From positions 5,836,501 to 5,900,500 of the forward strand of contig NZ_CP023278.1 of assembly GCF_002896875.1 (NCBI RefSeq): a stretch of 64,000 nt of DNA. The letters run 5' to 3'. Below are positions 8,976-17,028 of the stretch, piece by piece. Below the pieces are notes generated by a model. The model worked only from the letters and a program-made list of their open reading frames with translations. It made no database searches and was not told the origin of the DNA. The stretch's first letter is position 1. Every line of letters starts with the position of its first letter. The position numbers and the translations under genes were made by a program. Source of the DNA: Nostoc sp. CENA543. GTDB taxonomy: Bacteria > Cyanobacteriota > Cyanobacteriia > Cyanobacteriales > Nostocaceae.

Positions 8976-10079
8976 TTAATTAATTCTTTCTAACCATATA
9001 GTTAATGCTTGATTAACTATATGTTTGATTGAATCAACTATAATCTCTCCATCTGCTGATTCTTTAAATATTAGCTCTCCACCTTTAAGATGAGTAATAT
9101 TGTTCGTATCTAGTTCTCTAATCATTGAGTTCCCATTTCCGTTGAAATAAAGAAAGTTTTGTGAATTACCTGGAACGCTATAAAATGTATAATTTATACT
9201 AAGAAAAGACAATTTTTCACAAGAAATACTTCCTTCTTTTAAAGGAATATATCGCCAATATGTTAAGTAATCATTCATTGTGTCAATTTGCATTCTGACA
9301 ATAGTTTGATTTTTGCGATTAGGGATAGTTAGCCAGAGAAATAATAGTATTTTTTTCGATTTCCTATCAAAACATAACTCTGCACACTGCCTTATCTTAT
9401 TCTTACCGTATTTACTTGCATATAAAATACTTTTATTTACTATCATCTCTTCTATTCTGGAATCGAAGCTTAATATTTGGTGTCTAATTTTTGTTAAATT
9501 ATCTATCTCTGTTTGTGTCAAAGCTCCTAACCAATCTAATAGTAATCTTGGTGGTTCAGGAATACTATCTGGAATTAGTTTTTGGAAATTAACTTCTTGA
9601 TAATTAATTTTTATAACTTTTGGCTCAAGTTGGTTAAGAATGTGAGTTAGATGAAAATTAAAATCAGTGTTTTCATGTTTAATAAAAAAAGTGAAAAAAT
9701 CAAAATCTAATTTACTGTATTTTTTATCAATTAAATTATGTCTGTGAAAGCTTGGACAAATAGCAATCAAACGAATAGGCTCATCATAATTAATATGACT
9801 TTTCAAAGGTTGTTCTTCTAACAAAGTTTCATAATAGCGTGTCAACTGATTAATTACATATCTGTCTTCTATATTTTTCAATTCAATAATAGTTAATTGA
9901 TTGTTTTCTCCTATTGCTAGGATGTCACAAATTTCACCCTTGACAAATAATTGTCTTGCCAATGGTTTTAGCCCAAAAATTTCTTCCAAGTTATCCCAAA
10001 CGAAATTTTCCAATTCCGACTCATCAATAAATTTCCAATCTTGTTCAGTTTTACGTAATGCTACGTTTTTATTTGTCAT
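8976..10079 (-). CDS. NucS/RecB-like nuclease domain protein
   Basis: A 367-residue protein. An N-terminal endonuclease-like domain shows the PD-(D/E)XK pattern: GEICDILAIG with D52, then E66-x-K68 in LTIIELKN, followed by VINQLTRYYETLL. This matches DUF91/NucS-type nucleases that cut branched or mismatched DNA. The C-terminal 200 residues (IRHQILSFDSRIEEMIVNKS, then CAELCFDRKSKKIL and VDSIKHIVNQALTIW) look like a separate substrate-binding domain that I do not recognise. It converges with the XisHI pair. Codon use is AT-rich compared with housekeeping genes, consistent with an accessory gene. Confidence 0.7.
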   Translation of the reverse strand: MTNKNVALRKTEQDWKFIDESELENFVWDNLEEIFGLKPLARQLFVKGEICDILAIGENNQLTIIELKNIEDRYVINQLTRYYETLLEEQPLKSHINYDEPIRLIAICPSFHRHNLIDKKYSKLDFDFFTFFIKHENTDFNFHLTHILNQLEPKVIKINYQEVNFQKLIPDSIPEPPRLLLDWLGALTQTEIDNLTKIRHQILSFDSRIEEMIVNKSILYASKYGKNKIRQCAELCFDRKSKKILLFLWLTIPNRKNQTIVRMQIDTMNDYLTYWRYIPLKEGSISCEKLSFLSINYTFYSVPGNSQNFLYFNGNGNSMIRELDTNNITHLKGGELIFKESADGEIIVDSIKHIVNQALTIWLERIN

Positions 10080-10230
10080 TTGATATTTTACTCTATGTAA
10101 AAATACGGCTATTAAATATGATAAAATTAATTCTTGTATTCAGATTAAACTAAAAATTATCTAATGTCTTTATTTGCTACAAGTGAATGCTGTAAACTGA
10201 CTTTATAAAAGTAAAATAAGAGAAATCTAG

Positions 10231-10269
10231 CTCCCCTCTCCGCGTCGGAGAGGGGTTGGGGGAGAGGTC
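10231..10269. repeat. palindromic GC-rich repeat, copy A
   Basis: CCCCTCTCCG/CGGAGAGGGG (10233-10255, 10-bp stem) followed by TTGGGGGAGAGGTC. Same family as 10707-10746 and as 24455-24491 inside the NRPS gene. Confidence 0.75.
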
Positions 10270-10311
10270 AACCATAATGTATGAATCAACACCAGCTTTC
10301 ATAATTCATAC

Positions 10312-10713
10312 ATGAATAATCCAACACCAAGAAAAGACCAAACTAACAATATAGTTATTGGACAAACAATCAACCCAGATAAAATGCACCGTGCAAAAGA
10401 ACTCCGTCGCCAAATGACACCAGCAGAAAAAATTCTTTGGGAATATCTTCGCGGTAATCGTTTGCATGGTTTACACTTTCGTCGTCAGCAAATTATTGAT
10501 GGTTTCATCGCAGATTTTTACTGTCACACTGCTAGATTATTGATAGAGGTAGATGGAAAAATTCACGAACAACACGCTGAATATGATGCAGAACGTGACA
10601 AAGTTTTATCAGCTAGAGGGTTGCGTTTGTTAAGGATTAAAAATGAGGAAGTTGTACAGGAAATTGATCGGGTTTTGATGCTGATTTATCGGGTTTGCTG
10701 TGAAGAGACCTAA
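10312..10713 (+). CDS. DUF559 domain protein (VSR-like endonuclease)
   Basis: A 133-residue protein. RAKELRRQMTPAEKILWEYL, LHGLHFRRQQIIDGFIADFY and LIEVDGKIHEQ are hallmark DUF559 segments; this family shares the very-short-patch-repair endonuclease fold with an acidic active site (the aspartate in IADFY and the glutamate in IEVDG). The target is unknown. The last codons and the stop lie in a palindromic repeat (10707-10746). It is flanked by repeats of the same family on both sides. Confidence 0.85.
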   Translation: MNNPTPRKDQTNNIVIGQTINPDKMHRAKELRRQMTPAEKILWEYLRGNRLHGLHFRRQQIIDGFIADFYCHTARLLIEVDGKIHEQHAEYDAERDKVLSARGLRLLRIKNEEVVQEIDRVLMLIYRVCCEET

Positions 10714-10746
10714 CCCCCTAACCCCCTTCCCTCGCAGGGAAGGGGG
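10707..10746. repeat. palindromic GC-rich repeat, copy B
   Basis: Inverted orientation relative to copy A: GACCTAACCCCC, then arms CCCCCTTCCC/GGGAAGGGGG. It supplies the final Thr codon and the TAA stop of the DUF559 gene. Confidence 0.75.
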
Positions 10747-10826
10747 AACAATTTTACTGTTTTTTTGTCAAAATACAGGGAATCATTTTAAATCTTGCTT
10801 AACTTGTTTGTCCTTTATTTAAGCTT

Positions 10827-11231
10827 TTAAGCGTCAATTTCCCAATCTTCTAGTTTTAATCCTTCGACTCTGGCAAATTCTTTAGTATTATGAGTCACCA
10901 AAATCAAATCATGGGAAATTGCAATAGCAGCAATTAATAAATCATTATAACCAATAGGAGTACCAATATTAGCCAACTGCGCCCGAATCTTACCAGCATT
11001 TAAAGCGGAAATATCGTCTAAAGGTAAAGAAATAAATACCTCTAAAAATCGCTTAACCTTTGACCAAACTTGATTAGGGTTATCACTCCTCATTGCTCCA
11101 TAAAATAACTCTAACTTCACTATTGCACAGACAACTATATCTTCTAAATCACAACTCTCTAGTTTCCGTCTTATATTCAAATCTTCATTGAGATATTTAA
11201 CACATACATTTGTATCTAGCAAATATTTCAT
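10827..11231 (-). CDS. vapC: VapC-like PIN-domain ribonuclease toxin
   Basis: A 134-residue PIN-domain protein. The acidic active-site residues appear in LLDTNVC (D), KLELFYG (E) and GYNDLLIAA (D), with the closing VTHNTKEF segment. Such toxins cleave tRNA or rRNA and are held by a partner protein. The upstream gene overlaps it by 4 bp (11228-11231), the usual antitoxin-toxin arrangement. Confidence 0.88.
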   Translation of the reverse strand: MKYLLDTNVCVKYLNEDLNIRRKLESCDLEDIVVCAIVKLELFYGAMRSDNPNQVWSKVKRFLEVFISLPLDDISALNAGKIRAQLANIGTPIGYNDLLIAAIAISHDLILVTHNTKEFARVEGLKLEDWEIDA

Positions 11232-11488
11232 GATAATTTAAAGTCTTCTAAATCATCAAAAACACCTTCTGAATCTATCATTAAAGGTGTATCTTTTAAA
11301 CATCCTGATGTTTCTTCAAAAAAGTTAGCAGGCCAACCTTTACCTTGAGATGTTTTTCCCTGCTGGGAATCAGTAGCAGGTTGTAAAATCACAGTAATAG
11401 TTAAGTCAGTATTAGTAACATCTACAGGAATATCTAAATGTAATATTCCATCTTGTCCAACATGAGAATTTAAAGTTATTGTTTGCAT
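11228..11488 (-). CDS. VapB-like antitoxin
   Basis: 86 residues from MQTITLNSHVG (a start at 11503 would add five residues). The N-terminal half (LNSHVGQDGILHLDIPVDV...TITVILQP) looks like a short beta-rich DNA-binding domain. The C-terminal half (GWPANFFEETSGCLKDTPL) is a flexible toxin-binding tail. Assigned mainly from its 4-bp overlap with the PIN toxin gene. Many cyanobacterial antitoxins of this type carry the same GWPxxFFE-like tail. Confidence 0.75.
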   Translation of the reverse strand: MQTITLNSHVGQDGILHLDIPVDVTNTDLTITVILQPATDSQQGKTSQGKGWPANFFEETSGCLKDTPLMIDSEGVFDDLEDFKLS

Positions 11489-11607
11489 ACCATCATTTTC
11501 CACTAAATATATAGCTGAATTATATAAATAATTGTAGCGAGGAAAATATTACCGTAGATATCGCCCCCGTTTCAAAAGCGATACCTACAGTAAGCTATCG
11601 CTAAAAT

Positions 11608-11844
11608 CTACATCATAACTTCCTCACGCTGAGAATCGAAAACTACTGTAAAGCTACCATCAGGTATCAGTTGACGTAAAAGTTGCACATGACCGTCTGC
11701 ATCAGATCGACTGCGAAATCTCGCCACAGTCACCCGTTGCATATCTGGAAGTAAACGAGTAATCGCCCACGGATTCAAGCGTTCTTTATATGCGATCGCC
11801 TGACTTTTCAATGTAGACTCTTGATAATTTGTATTTTGTGTCAT
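11608..11844 (-). CDS. conserved hypothetical protein
   Basis: 78 residues starting at MTQNTNYQESTL. The longer frame to 11961 would add a stretch that looks like non-coding DNA, so this start is preferred. The core is AYKERLNPWAITRLLPDMQR, then VARFRSRSDADGHVQLLRQL. It reads as a small basic helix-strand protein that I do not assign to a family. It is likely cytoplasmic. It diverges from the HTH gene at 12011, which might regulate it. Confidence 0.6.
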   Translation of the reverse strand: MTQNTNYQESTLKSQAIAYKERLNPWAITRLLPDMQRVTVARFRSRSDADGHVQLLRQLIPDGSFTVVFDSQREEVMM

Positions 11845-12010
11845 GATCGGGTTATTCACGAAAAGTGGAATGAGAAGCGTTAGCAAGTCTCTTGGCGGGG
11901 ATGCTAACGCCTTCTTAATCATTGATTGAACCTGAAATACACAGCATTTGTCAATTGTCAATACTTAGCGTCAAGTTTTAACGCTAATCCATAACATTTT
12001 CCCGCCAAGT

Positions 12011-12229
12011 ATGAATTTAAGAGCATTGAGAAAACGTACAGGACTAAAAATTAGTGATGTTGCTATTGAACTAAATTGCGCCTTATCTTCAATTCGCAAT
12101 TGGGAAAAGGGGAGAACAACGCCGAAAATGGAAGTATGGCAAGTATTCCGCCTGCGAGATTTGTATCAGTGTACAGAAGAGGAGTTAGTACAAGCGGTTA
12201 AGGAATCAATGCTGACTCAAGATACATAA
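12011..12229 (+). CDS. small XRE-type helix-turn-helix regulator
   Basis: A 72-residue protein that is almost entirely a HTH domain: MNLRALRKRTGLKISDVAIE, then NCALSSIRNWEKGRTTPKME, the classic Cro/C1 recognition-helix pattern, and LRDLYQCTEEEL. It has no effector domain. It diverges from the 78-residue hypothetical gene and lies 125 bp before the second XisHI pair. Confidence 0.8.
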   Translation: MNLRALRKRTGLKISDVAIELNCALSSIRNWEKGRTTPKMEVWQVFRLRDLYQCTEEELVQAVKESMLTQDT

Positions 12230-12354
12230 CTTTTGAGTGGAGAGCGTAGACGCGGAGCGGCTTGTCGATAGACATCGCCCGCCTCGATTGTTCGCTGATA
12301 TAGTTTAATTAGGATAATTGGGATAACTACCTGGATGTAATTACCAAAGCGACA

Positions 12355-12771
12355 ATGCCAGCCAAAGATATTTATCATGATGCTGTTAAAAATGCCTTAA
12401 TTAAAGATGGCTGGACAATTACGGCTGATCCTTATACCATTAAATATGAAAAAGTACAGTTATTTGCTGATTTACTTGCTGATAGAACTCTAGAAATCGA
12501 ACGAAATGGACAACAAATAGTTGTAGAAATTAAGAGTTTTATTACTCGTTTACCCATGCGGGAATTTGAAACAGCTTTAGGGCAGTATATTATATACCGT
12601 ACATTATTAAAAGCAATTTTTCCTGAAACTAAAATTTATTTAGCTATTGGTACCACTATTTATCAATCATTTTTTCAACAGAAAGCAATTTCAATGGTAA
12701 TTGAAGAAAATAATTTACTTTTAATTGTTGTTGATTTGAAAAAGGAGAAAGTTTTTCAATGGAGAAACTAA
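12355..12771 (+). CDS. xisH: XisH family protein (copy 2)
   Basis: A 138-residue paralogue of the gene at 8184. The first ~26 residues are nearly the same (AKDIYHDAVKNALIKDGWTI). Putative active-site residues are D39 (LFADLL) and E58-x-K60 (VVEIKSFI). The middle and end diverge strongly from copy 1. The stop overlaps the XisI start by 13 bp, the same spacing as in copy 1. Confidence 0.85.
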   Translation: MPAKDIYHDAVKNALIKDGWTITADPYTIKYEKVQLFADLLADRTLEIERNGQQIVVEIKSFITRLPMREFETALGQYIIYRTLLKAIFPETKIYLAIGTTIYQSFFQQKAISMVIEENNLLLIVVDLKKEKVFQWRN

Positions 12772-13103
12772 CCAGCTATCGCAATTTAATTAAAAACATT
12801 CTCTCAGAATATGAAAAATTAGCCTCACAAACTCCTAACCCTTATGGAGTTGATAGTGTCTTAGCTTTTGATGAACAAAGAGATCAATATATTTGGTCTC
12901 AAGTTGGTTGGCATGACGATAAAAAAATTACTGCAATTACTGTATATATTCGCATTAAAAATGACAAGATTTACATTGAAGAAGATTGGACTGAGGAAGG
13001 AATAGCAACGGAGTTAATGCGTTTAGGTGTGCCGGCTAGCGATATTGTTTTGGCATTTCAGCCGCCAGAGGTGAGACAATACACAGAGTTTGCGATCGCC
13101 TAG
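12759..13103 (+). CDS. xisI: XisI family protein (copy 2)
   Basis: A 114-residue partner of XisH copy 2. Its last ~44 residues differ from copy 1 by only a few substitutions (LMRLG for LIRLG, YTEFAIA for YTDFAIA), and the DNA there is also highly similar. The first 50 residues are only distantly alike. This mosaic pattern points to gene conversion or to strong constraint on the C-terminus. Confidence 0.85.
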   Translation: MEKLTSYRNLIKNILSEYEKLASQTPNPYGVDSVLAFDEQRDQYIWSQVGWHDDKKITAITVYIRIKNDKIYIEEDWTEEGIATELMRLGVPASDIVLAFQPPEVRQYTEFAIA

Positions 13104-13156
13104 ACTCATCATCAAAGTGCGATCGCTATAATCCCCACCTTTCCTAAAATTCCTAC

Positions 13157-13870
13157 TCAATCATGAACCGTACCATCAGGCATAATTGCACCTGCTAAAT
13201 CCGCATTGGTGAAAATTGCCCCTGTTAAGTCTGCACCCTGTAAATTTGCCTTTCGCATAACTGCGCCATCAAAGTTGGCATAACTTAAATCTGCACCTTG
13301 TAAACTAGCTCCACTTAAATCAGTCGCTAAGTTACCCCACTGGATAATTTTACCTAGATTGGCACGACATAATTTGGCTTGATTTAAGTTGGCATGGTGT
13401 AAAGAAGCGGCTCTCAAGTCAGCGTAACTCAAATCTGCACCAGTCAAAACCGCATATCCTAAATCTGTGCGTTGGTTGGAACTAGGGCGTAAGTCTGCTT
13501 GAAATAGCAGTGAACGGGATAAGTTAGCACCACATAAATTAGCACCACACAAACTAGATTTAATTAAATTTGTAGCTTCTAAATGTGTTTTGACTAGTTT
13601 TGCACCTGTTAAATCCGCTTCTCGTAAAATAGCATGATATAAATCTGCTTCACTCAAATCTATGCCCCAAAGAATCGATTCGCTCAAATCTGCTTCTTTT
13701 AAACAAGCGTGGCTGAGATTAGTTTTCCCTAGTCGCGTCTGCCGTAAATCAGCATAGCTAAAATCTGCACCTGTGAGGTTAGCATTAGTTAATTCCGCTT
13801 CTTGCAGATTCAGCTTTTGGAAATTTCTTTCACCAGCAACATATAACTTGACAATTTCGTTTATATCCAT
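13157..13870 (-). CDS. pentapeptide repeat protein
   Basis: A 237-residue protein made almost wholly of A(D/N)LxX pentapeptides (LTNANLTGADFSYADLRQTR and so on), predicted to form a right-handed quadrilateral beta-helix. The short N-terminus (MDINEIVKLYVAGERNF) is a common leader in cyanobacterial members. There is no signal peptide or membrane segment. A break near LFQADLRPSSNQRTDLGYAV marks a loop between two helix blocks. Function of this subgroup is unknown. It is 36 bp downstream of sqr on the same strand and may be co-transcribed. Confidence 0.9.
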   Translation of the reverse strand: MDINEIVKLYVAGERNFQKLNLQEAELTNANLTGADFSYADLRQTRLGKTNLSHACLKEADLSESILWGIDLSEADLYHAILREADLTGAKLVKTHLEATNLIKSSLCGANLCGANLSRSLLFQADLRPSSNQRTDLGYAVLTGADLSYADLRAASLHHANLNQAKLCRANLGKIIQWGNLATDLSGASLQGADLSYANFDGAVMRKANLQGADLTGAIFTNADLAGAIMPDGTVHD

Positions 13871-13906
13871 AATTAATATTCAAATCTTCCAAATTAAATT
13901 AAATCT

Positions 13907-15196
13907 TTAGTTACTTTCTCCATTATTTGGGATGGGAAGAGGAGCAACTAAAGATAATCCCAATAATTTCAACATTAGTTTTTCAAACCAAGGTACAGCC
14001 GTCCCAAGCCGCATTTTAGCTAGAAAATACCTCTCAAACGCAGCTTTAGCCCAACTTACCCAAACACCACTCAACGCCACAGCCCGCCGACGTTTACCTG
14101 TTTCCACATCCGGTAACACTGGATTAGCCAGAAATAAAATTCCTGAATCACCAAAGTCAGCAAAGCATATGGCATCAAGTGTAGGAGTCACCAACGGTGC
14201 AGAATTTACTCCCAGTGCAATGGCAATATTATGTGCCACAGCCATTCCCATTGCTTCTGTCATCTGTCCAGTTTTGGGTACTCCCAAGGGAATAGGCGTT
14301 GCTTCTGGCGGCTTGATTTGGACTGCAACTCCTATGGCGTAAATTGAGGAATATTCAGGATGTCTGTATGTCGGTAATACAGGAATAAAGCCGTCTTGAT
14401 TGCCTAATCCTGGGACTTGGCGGATAAAACGCGCTCCCCGAAAGGGTGGTAGTAACATTGAGTAGGCAAATGGCAAGACTCTACCATTTCCTAAATGAAT
14501 CTGATTTGGCTCAATTGTCGTTACTGTTGCATTTTCAATCACTTCTACATCCCGTTGCGCCATGAATTTTTTCACTAATTCGGCAGAATTCGCCATTCCC
14601 CCAATACCCAAATGTCCCGCATAGGGTTCTGGTGTGACAAAAGTAATTGATACCTGCTCCCGTAATCCTTTTTGCCTGAGAACGTAGTCTGCCAGTAGGG
14701 TAAATTCGTAGGCAGGGCCTAGACAGCTGGTTTTTGGTAACGCCCCCACTACTAATGGCCCCGGCGCAAGGAGAAATTTTTGCCACGCCTGTAAAGCTTT
14801 GAGGGCATGATGAGGATTACATACTGATTGGGTATAGCCATCAGGGCCTAAACCTAGTACGGCATCTAATGCGAGTTCTGCACCTGTGGCAATAATCAAG
14901 TAATCGTAGGCAATGTTTTGTTCTCCCAAGGAGATTTTCTGGTCTTGCGGATTTAACTTGTCTACTCGTCCTTGTACCCAGTTAATTCCTCGGTGTCGCA
15001 ACCTGGTTTCTAAGCTTACCTGGATGGACTCCAAAGAACTTAAGCCCATTGCGACCCAAGGTAATGAAGGAATAAAGGTGAAATTAGGGGTTTCAGAAAT
15101 GACGGTAACTTGATGTTGTTTGGGGAGGATGTGTCTTAATTCATAAGCAGTGGGTAAACCTCCCAATCCTGCGCCGATGATGACAATGTGAGCCAT
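13907..15196 (-). CDS. sqr: sulfide:quinone oxidoreductase-like flavoprotein
   Basis: A 429-residue FAD protein: IVIIGAGLGGLPTAYEL at the N-terminus and YDYLIIATGAEL. Three cysteines sit where SQR enzymes carry their redox cysteines: C126 (SVCNPHHA), C158 (KTSCLGPAYEF) and C344 (AICFADFGDSG). The C-terminal amphipathic segment (FEKLMLKLLGLSLV) fits membrane docking. It would oxidise sulfide and pass electrons to the plastoquinone pool. It diverges from the Rieske gene across a 245-bp promoter region that holds the shared 15-bp motif. A type II NADH dehydrogenase is the main alternative, but that family lacks the three cysteines. Confidence 0.82.
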   Translation of the reverse strand: MAHIVIIGAGLGGLPTAYELRHILPKQHQVTVISETPNFTFIPSLPWVAMGLSSLESIQVSLETRLRHRGINWVQGRVDKLNPQDQKISLGEQNIAYDYLIIATGAELALDAVLGLGPDGYTQSVCNPHHALKALQAWQKFLLAPGPLVVGALPKTSCLGPAYEFTLLADYVLRQKGLREQVSITFVTPEPYAGHLGIGGMANSAELVKKFMAQRDVEVIENATVTTIEPNQIHLGNGRVLPFAYSMLLPPFRGARFIRQVPGLGNQDGFIPVLPTYRHPEYSSIYAIGVAVQIKPPEATPIPLGVPKTGQMTEAMGMAVAHNIAIALGVNSAPLVTPTLDAICFADFGDSGILFLANPVLPDVETGKRRRAVALSGVWVSWAKAAFERYFLAKMRLGTAVPWFEKLMLKLLGLSLVAPLPIPNNGESN

Positions 15197-15388
15197 TGCA
15201 GGAAATCTCCAAATATTGATTAGGTGTCTAGGGAAGAGAGAAGGGAGTTTTTCATGCGATCGCTCTGTAATTCTTCATACTCTGTTTTGGTTATCATAGA
15301 TTATTTTCTATTTTTATCATTTGTTGTTCAGCAGAACTCATGTATTACTTTTCCTTAAGCTTTGAAGTGGATGTTGATCTCTATAATT

Positions 15389-15412
15389 TATATAACTATA
15401 TAGTAGTATAAT
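15389..15412 (+). promoter_or_regulatory. putative operator and -10 box before the Rieske gene
   Basis: TATATAACTATATAG at 15389-15403, then TATAAT at 15407-15412, 30 nt before the Rieske start. The 15-mer occurs exactly, in reverse complement, at 18224-18238 before psbA. It lies in the divergent region shared with sqr. Confidence 0.6.
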
Positions 15413-15441
15413 AAATAAATATTAATAAAGGGTAAAAAATT

Positions 15442-15978
15442 ATGGATGATAGCTTAAGTTTGCCTAATCCTTCCCTCTCTAGGCGGCAACTTCTGAATTT
15501 CTTCACTGGGGCTATTGTTGCAGCTACGGCTAGTGCTGCTTTATATCCTGGGACTAAGTTTTTTGTGCCGCCAGCAGAAACCACTGATGCTGATGGTAGT
15601 ATCCTTGCTAAAGACCAGCTTGGTCATCCTATTCCAGCTAGCCAAATTTTAGCTGAACCAACAAGAACAAGGGCTTTAATCGCCGGACTAGCAGGTGAAC
15701 CTACTTATTTAACCGTTAGGGAAGATGGCACTCTTGATAATGTGGGTATTGTAAATAACTGTACCCATTTGGGTTGTACTTTCCCTTGGAATTCCGTTGA
15801 TCAACAGTTCCAGTGTCCTTGTCATGGTTCACGCTATGATGCTCAAGGTGCGGTGGAACGGGGGCCTGCTAACCGTCCTCTGAAGTTGGTTCATGTCCAA
15901 GTTAAGGATAATTACATTTGGATTTCGCCTTGGACGGAAATAGATCCTCGGACTGGTGAAAAGGCTTGGTGGGTTTAG
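15442..15978 (+). CDS. Rieske [2Fe-2S] protein (PetC paralogue)
   Basis: A 178-residue cytochrome b6f-type Rieske protein. The N-terminus has a twin-arginine-like SRRQLLNFFTGAIVAATAS segment forming the membrane anchor. Cluster ligands are C107-T-H109-L-G-C112 and C125-P-C127-H128-G-S; C112 and C127 form the usual disulfide. Typical PetC features follow (RGPANRPLKL). It is probably one of several petC paralogues, as cyanobacteria have minor forms used under stress. Its placement opposite sqr suggests use when electrons enter from sulfide. The next gene starts 42 bp downstream on the same strand. Confidence 0.92.
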   Translation: MDDSLSLPNPSLSRRQLLNFFTGAIVAATASAALYPGTKFFVPPAETTDADGSILAKDQLGHPIPASQILAEPTRTRALIAGLAGEPTYLTVREDGTLDNVGIVNNCTHLGCTFPWNSVDQQFQCPCHGSRYDAQGAVERGPANRPLKLVHVQVKDNYIWISPWTEIDPRTGEKAWWV

Positions 15979-16020
15979 AAACGCAAAGGGGCGCGGAGAG
16001 TTTTTTAGAAGGAAAAGGGT

Positions 16021-17028
16021 ATGCAATTATCAAAAAGTAATGTTTTGGAACGTTCGGATCATGTTTATGATGCAATTATTGTAGGCGGTGGTGCTGGGGG
16101 ATTGTCTGCGGGTATTTACTTGCAAAGGTATTTGCTTTCTAGTCTAATTATTGACAAAGGTAAGGCTCGTTCTTTTTGGATGCAGGAGTTACATAATTAT
16201 TTGGGTTTACCTCCTGATACTCCTGGGCGTGTGTTGTTGCAACAGGGTAAGAAGCATTACGACTCTCTGGATGGGGATTTTTTGAATGCTTATGTTGAGG
16301 AGGTGGTGGATGAGGGTGATACTTTTGCGGTGCGGGTGAAAGTTGGTCGTCAAAATAGTATTTACTCTGTGTTACGTTCTAAATATTTGATTGCGGCTAG
16401 TGGAATTATTGACCATCTCCCGCCGTTGGAAAATATGCAGAATGTGTTTGAATACGCTGGCTATAATTTGCACGTTTGTATGGTGTGCGATGGCTATGAA
16501 ATGGCTGATAAGCAATGCGGGTTATTTGCGGGGAGTGAAACCAGTATTGAGGAAATGGTATTTAGTCTCAGTTGGTTTACGCCCTACATTACTGTTTTTA
16601 CCCACGGTTTATTTTCTGTAAGTGGGGAATTACGTTCTAAATTACAGCAGTATGGTTATCGTTTGGTGGAAACTCCTATTAAGCAATTTCTGGGTAAAAA
16701 TCATCACATGACAGGGGTGGAATTGGTTGATGGTACGGTGGTTGAGTTGGAAACTGGTCTAATTGCGATGGGTTCTCACTATCACAACACCTATCTGGAA
16801 GGATTTAATTTAGAACGCAAAGGGGGATATTTAATCACAGATCAGATGGGACGGACTTCTCACCCGCGCATTTTCGCGATTGGAGATTTAAAGGTGGGTT
16901 TAAATCAAGTGGTGATTGCGGCGGGTGATGGTGCATTGGCTGCAACGCAGATTTGGCGAGAAATTCGCCGTGCTGTTGGTGCTAAACCTTGGCTGTCAAA
17001 TCTGCCATCAGCTCTGACACAGACATGA
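16021..17028 (+). CDS. thioredoxin reductase-like FAD/NAD(P) oxidoreductase
   Basis: A 335-residue flavoprotein with DAIIVGGGAGGLSAGIYLQR for FAD binding and a redox-active pair C153-MV-C156 (HVCMVCDGYEM), as in thioredoxin reductase (CxxC-DG). The C-terminal IFAIGDLKVGLNQVVIAAGD closes the FAD site. It differs from TrxB by its long N-terminus and lack of the usual AIATG spacing, so its disulfide substrate is unknown. It follows the Rieske gene closely and is probably in its operon. Its 3' end overlaps the convergent nitronate monooxygenase gene by 47 bp. Confidence 0.85.
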   Translation: MQLSKSNVLERSDHVYDAIIVGGGAGGLSAGIYLQRYLLSSLIIDKGKARSFWMQELHNYLGLPPDTPGRVLLQQGKKHYDSLDGDFLNAYVEEVVDEGDTFAVRVKVGRQNSIYSVLRSKYLIAASGIIDHLPPLENMQNVFEYAGYNLHVCMVCDGYEMADKQCGLFAGSETSIEEMVFSLSWFTPYITVFTHGLFSVSGELRSKLQQYGYRLVETPIKQFLGKNHHMTGVELVDGTVVELETGLIAMGSHYHNTYLEGFNLERKGGYLITDQMGRTSHPRIFAIGDLKVGLNQVVIAAGDGALAATQIWREIRRAVGAKPWLSNLPSALTQT

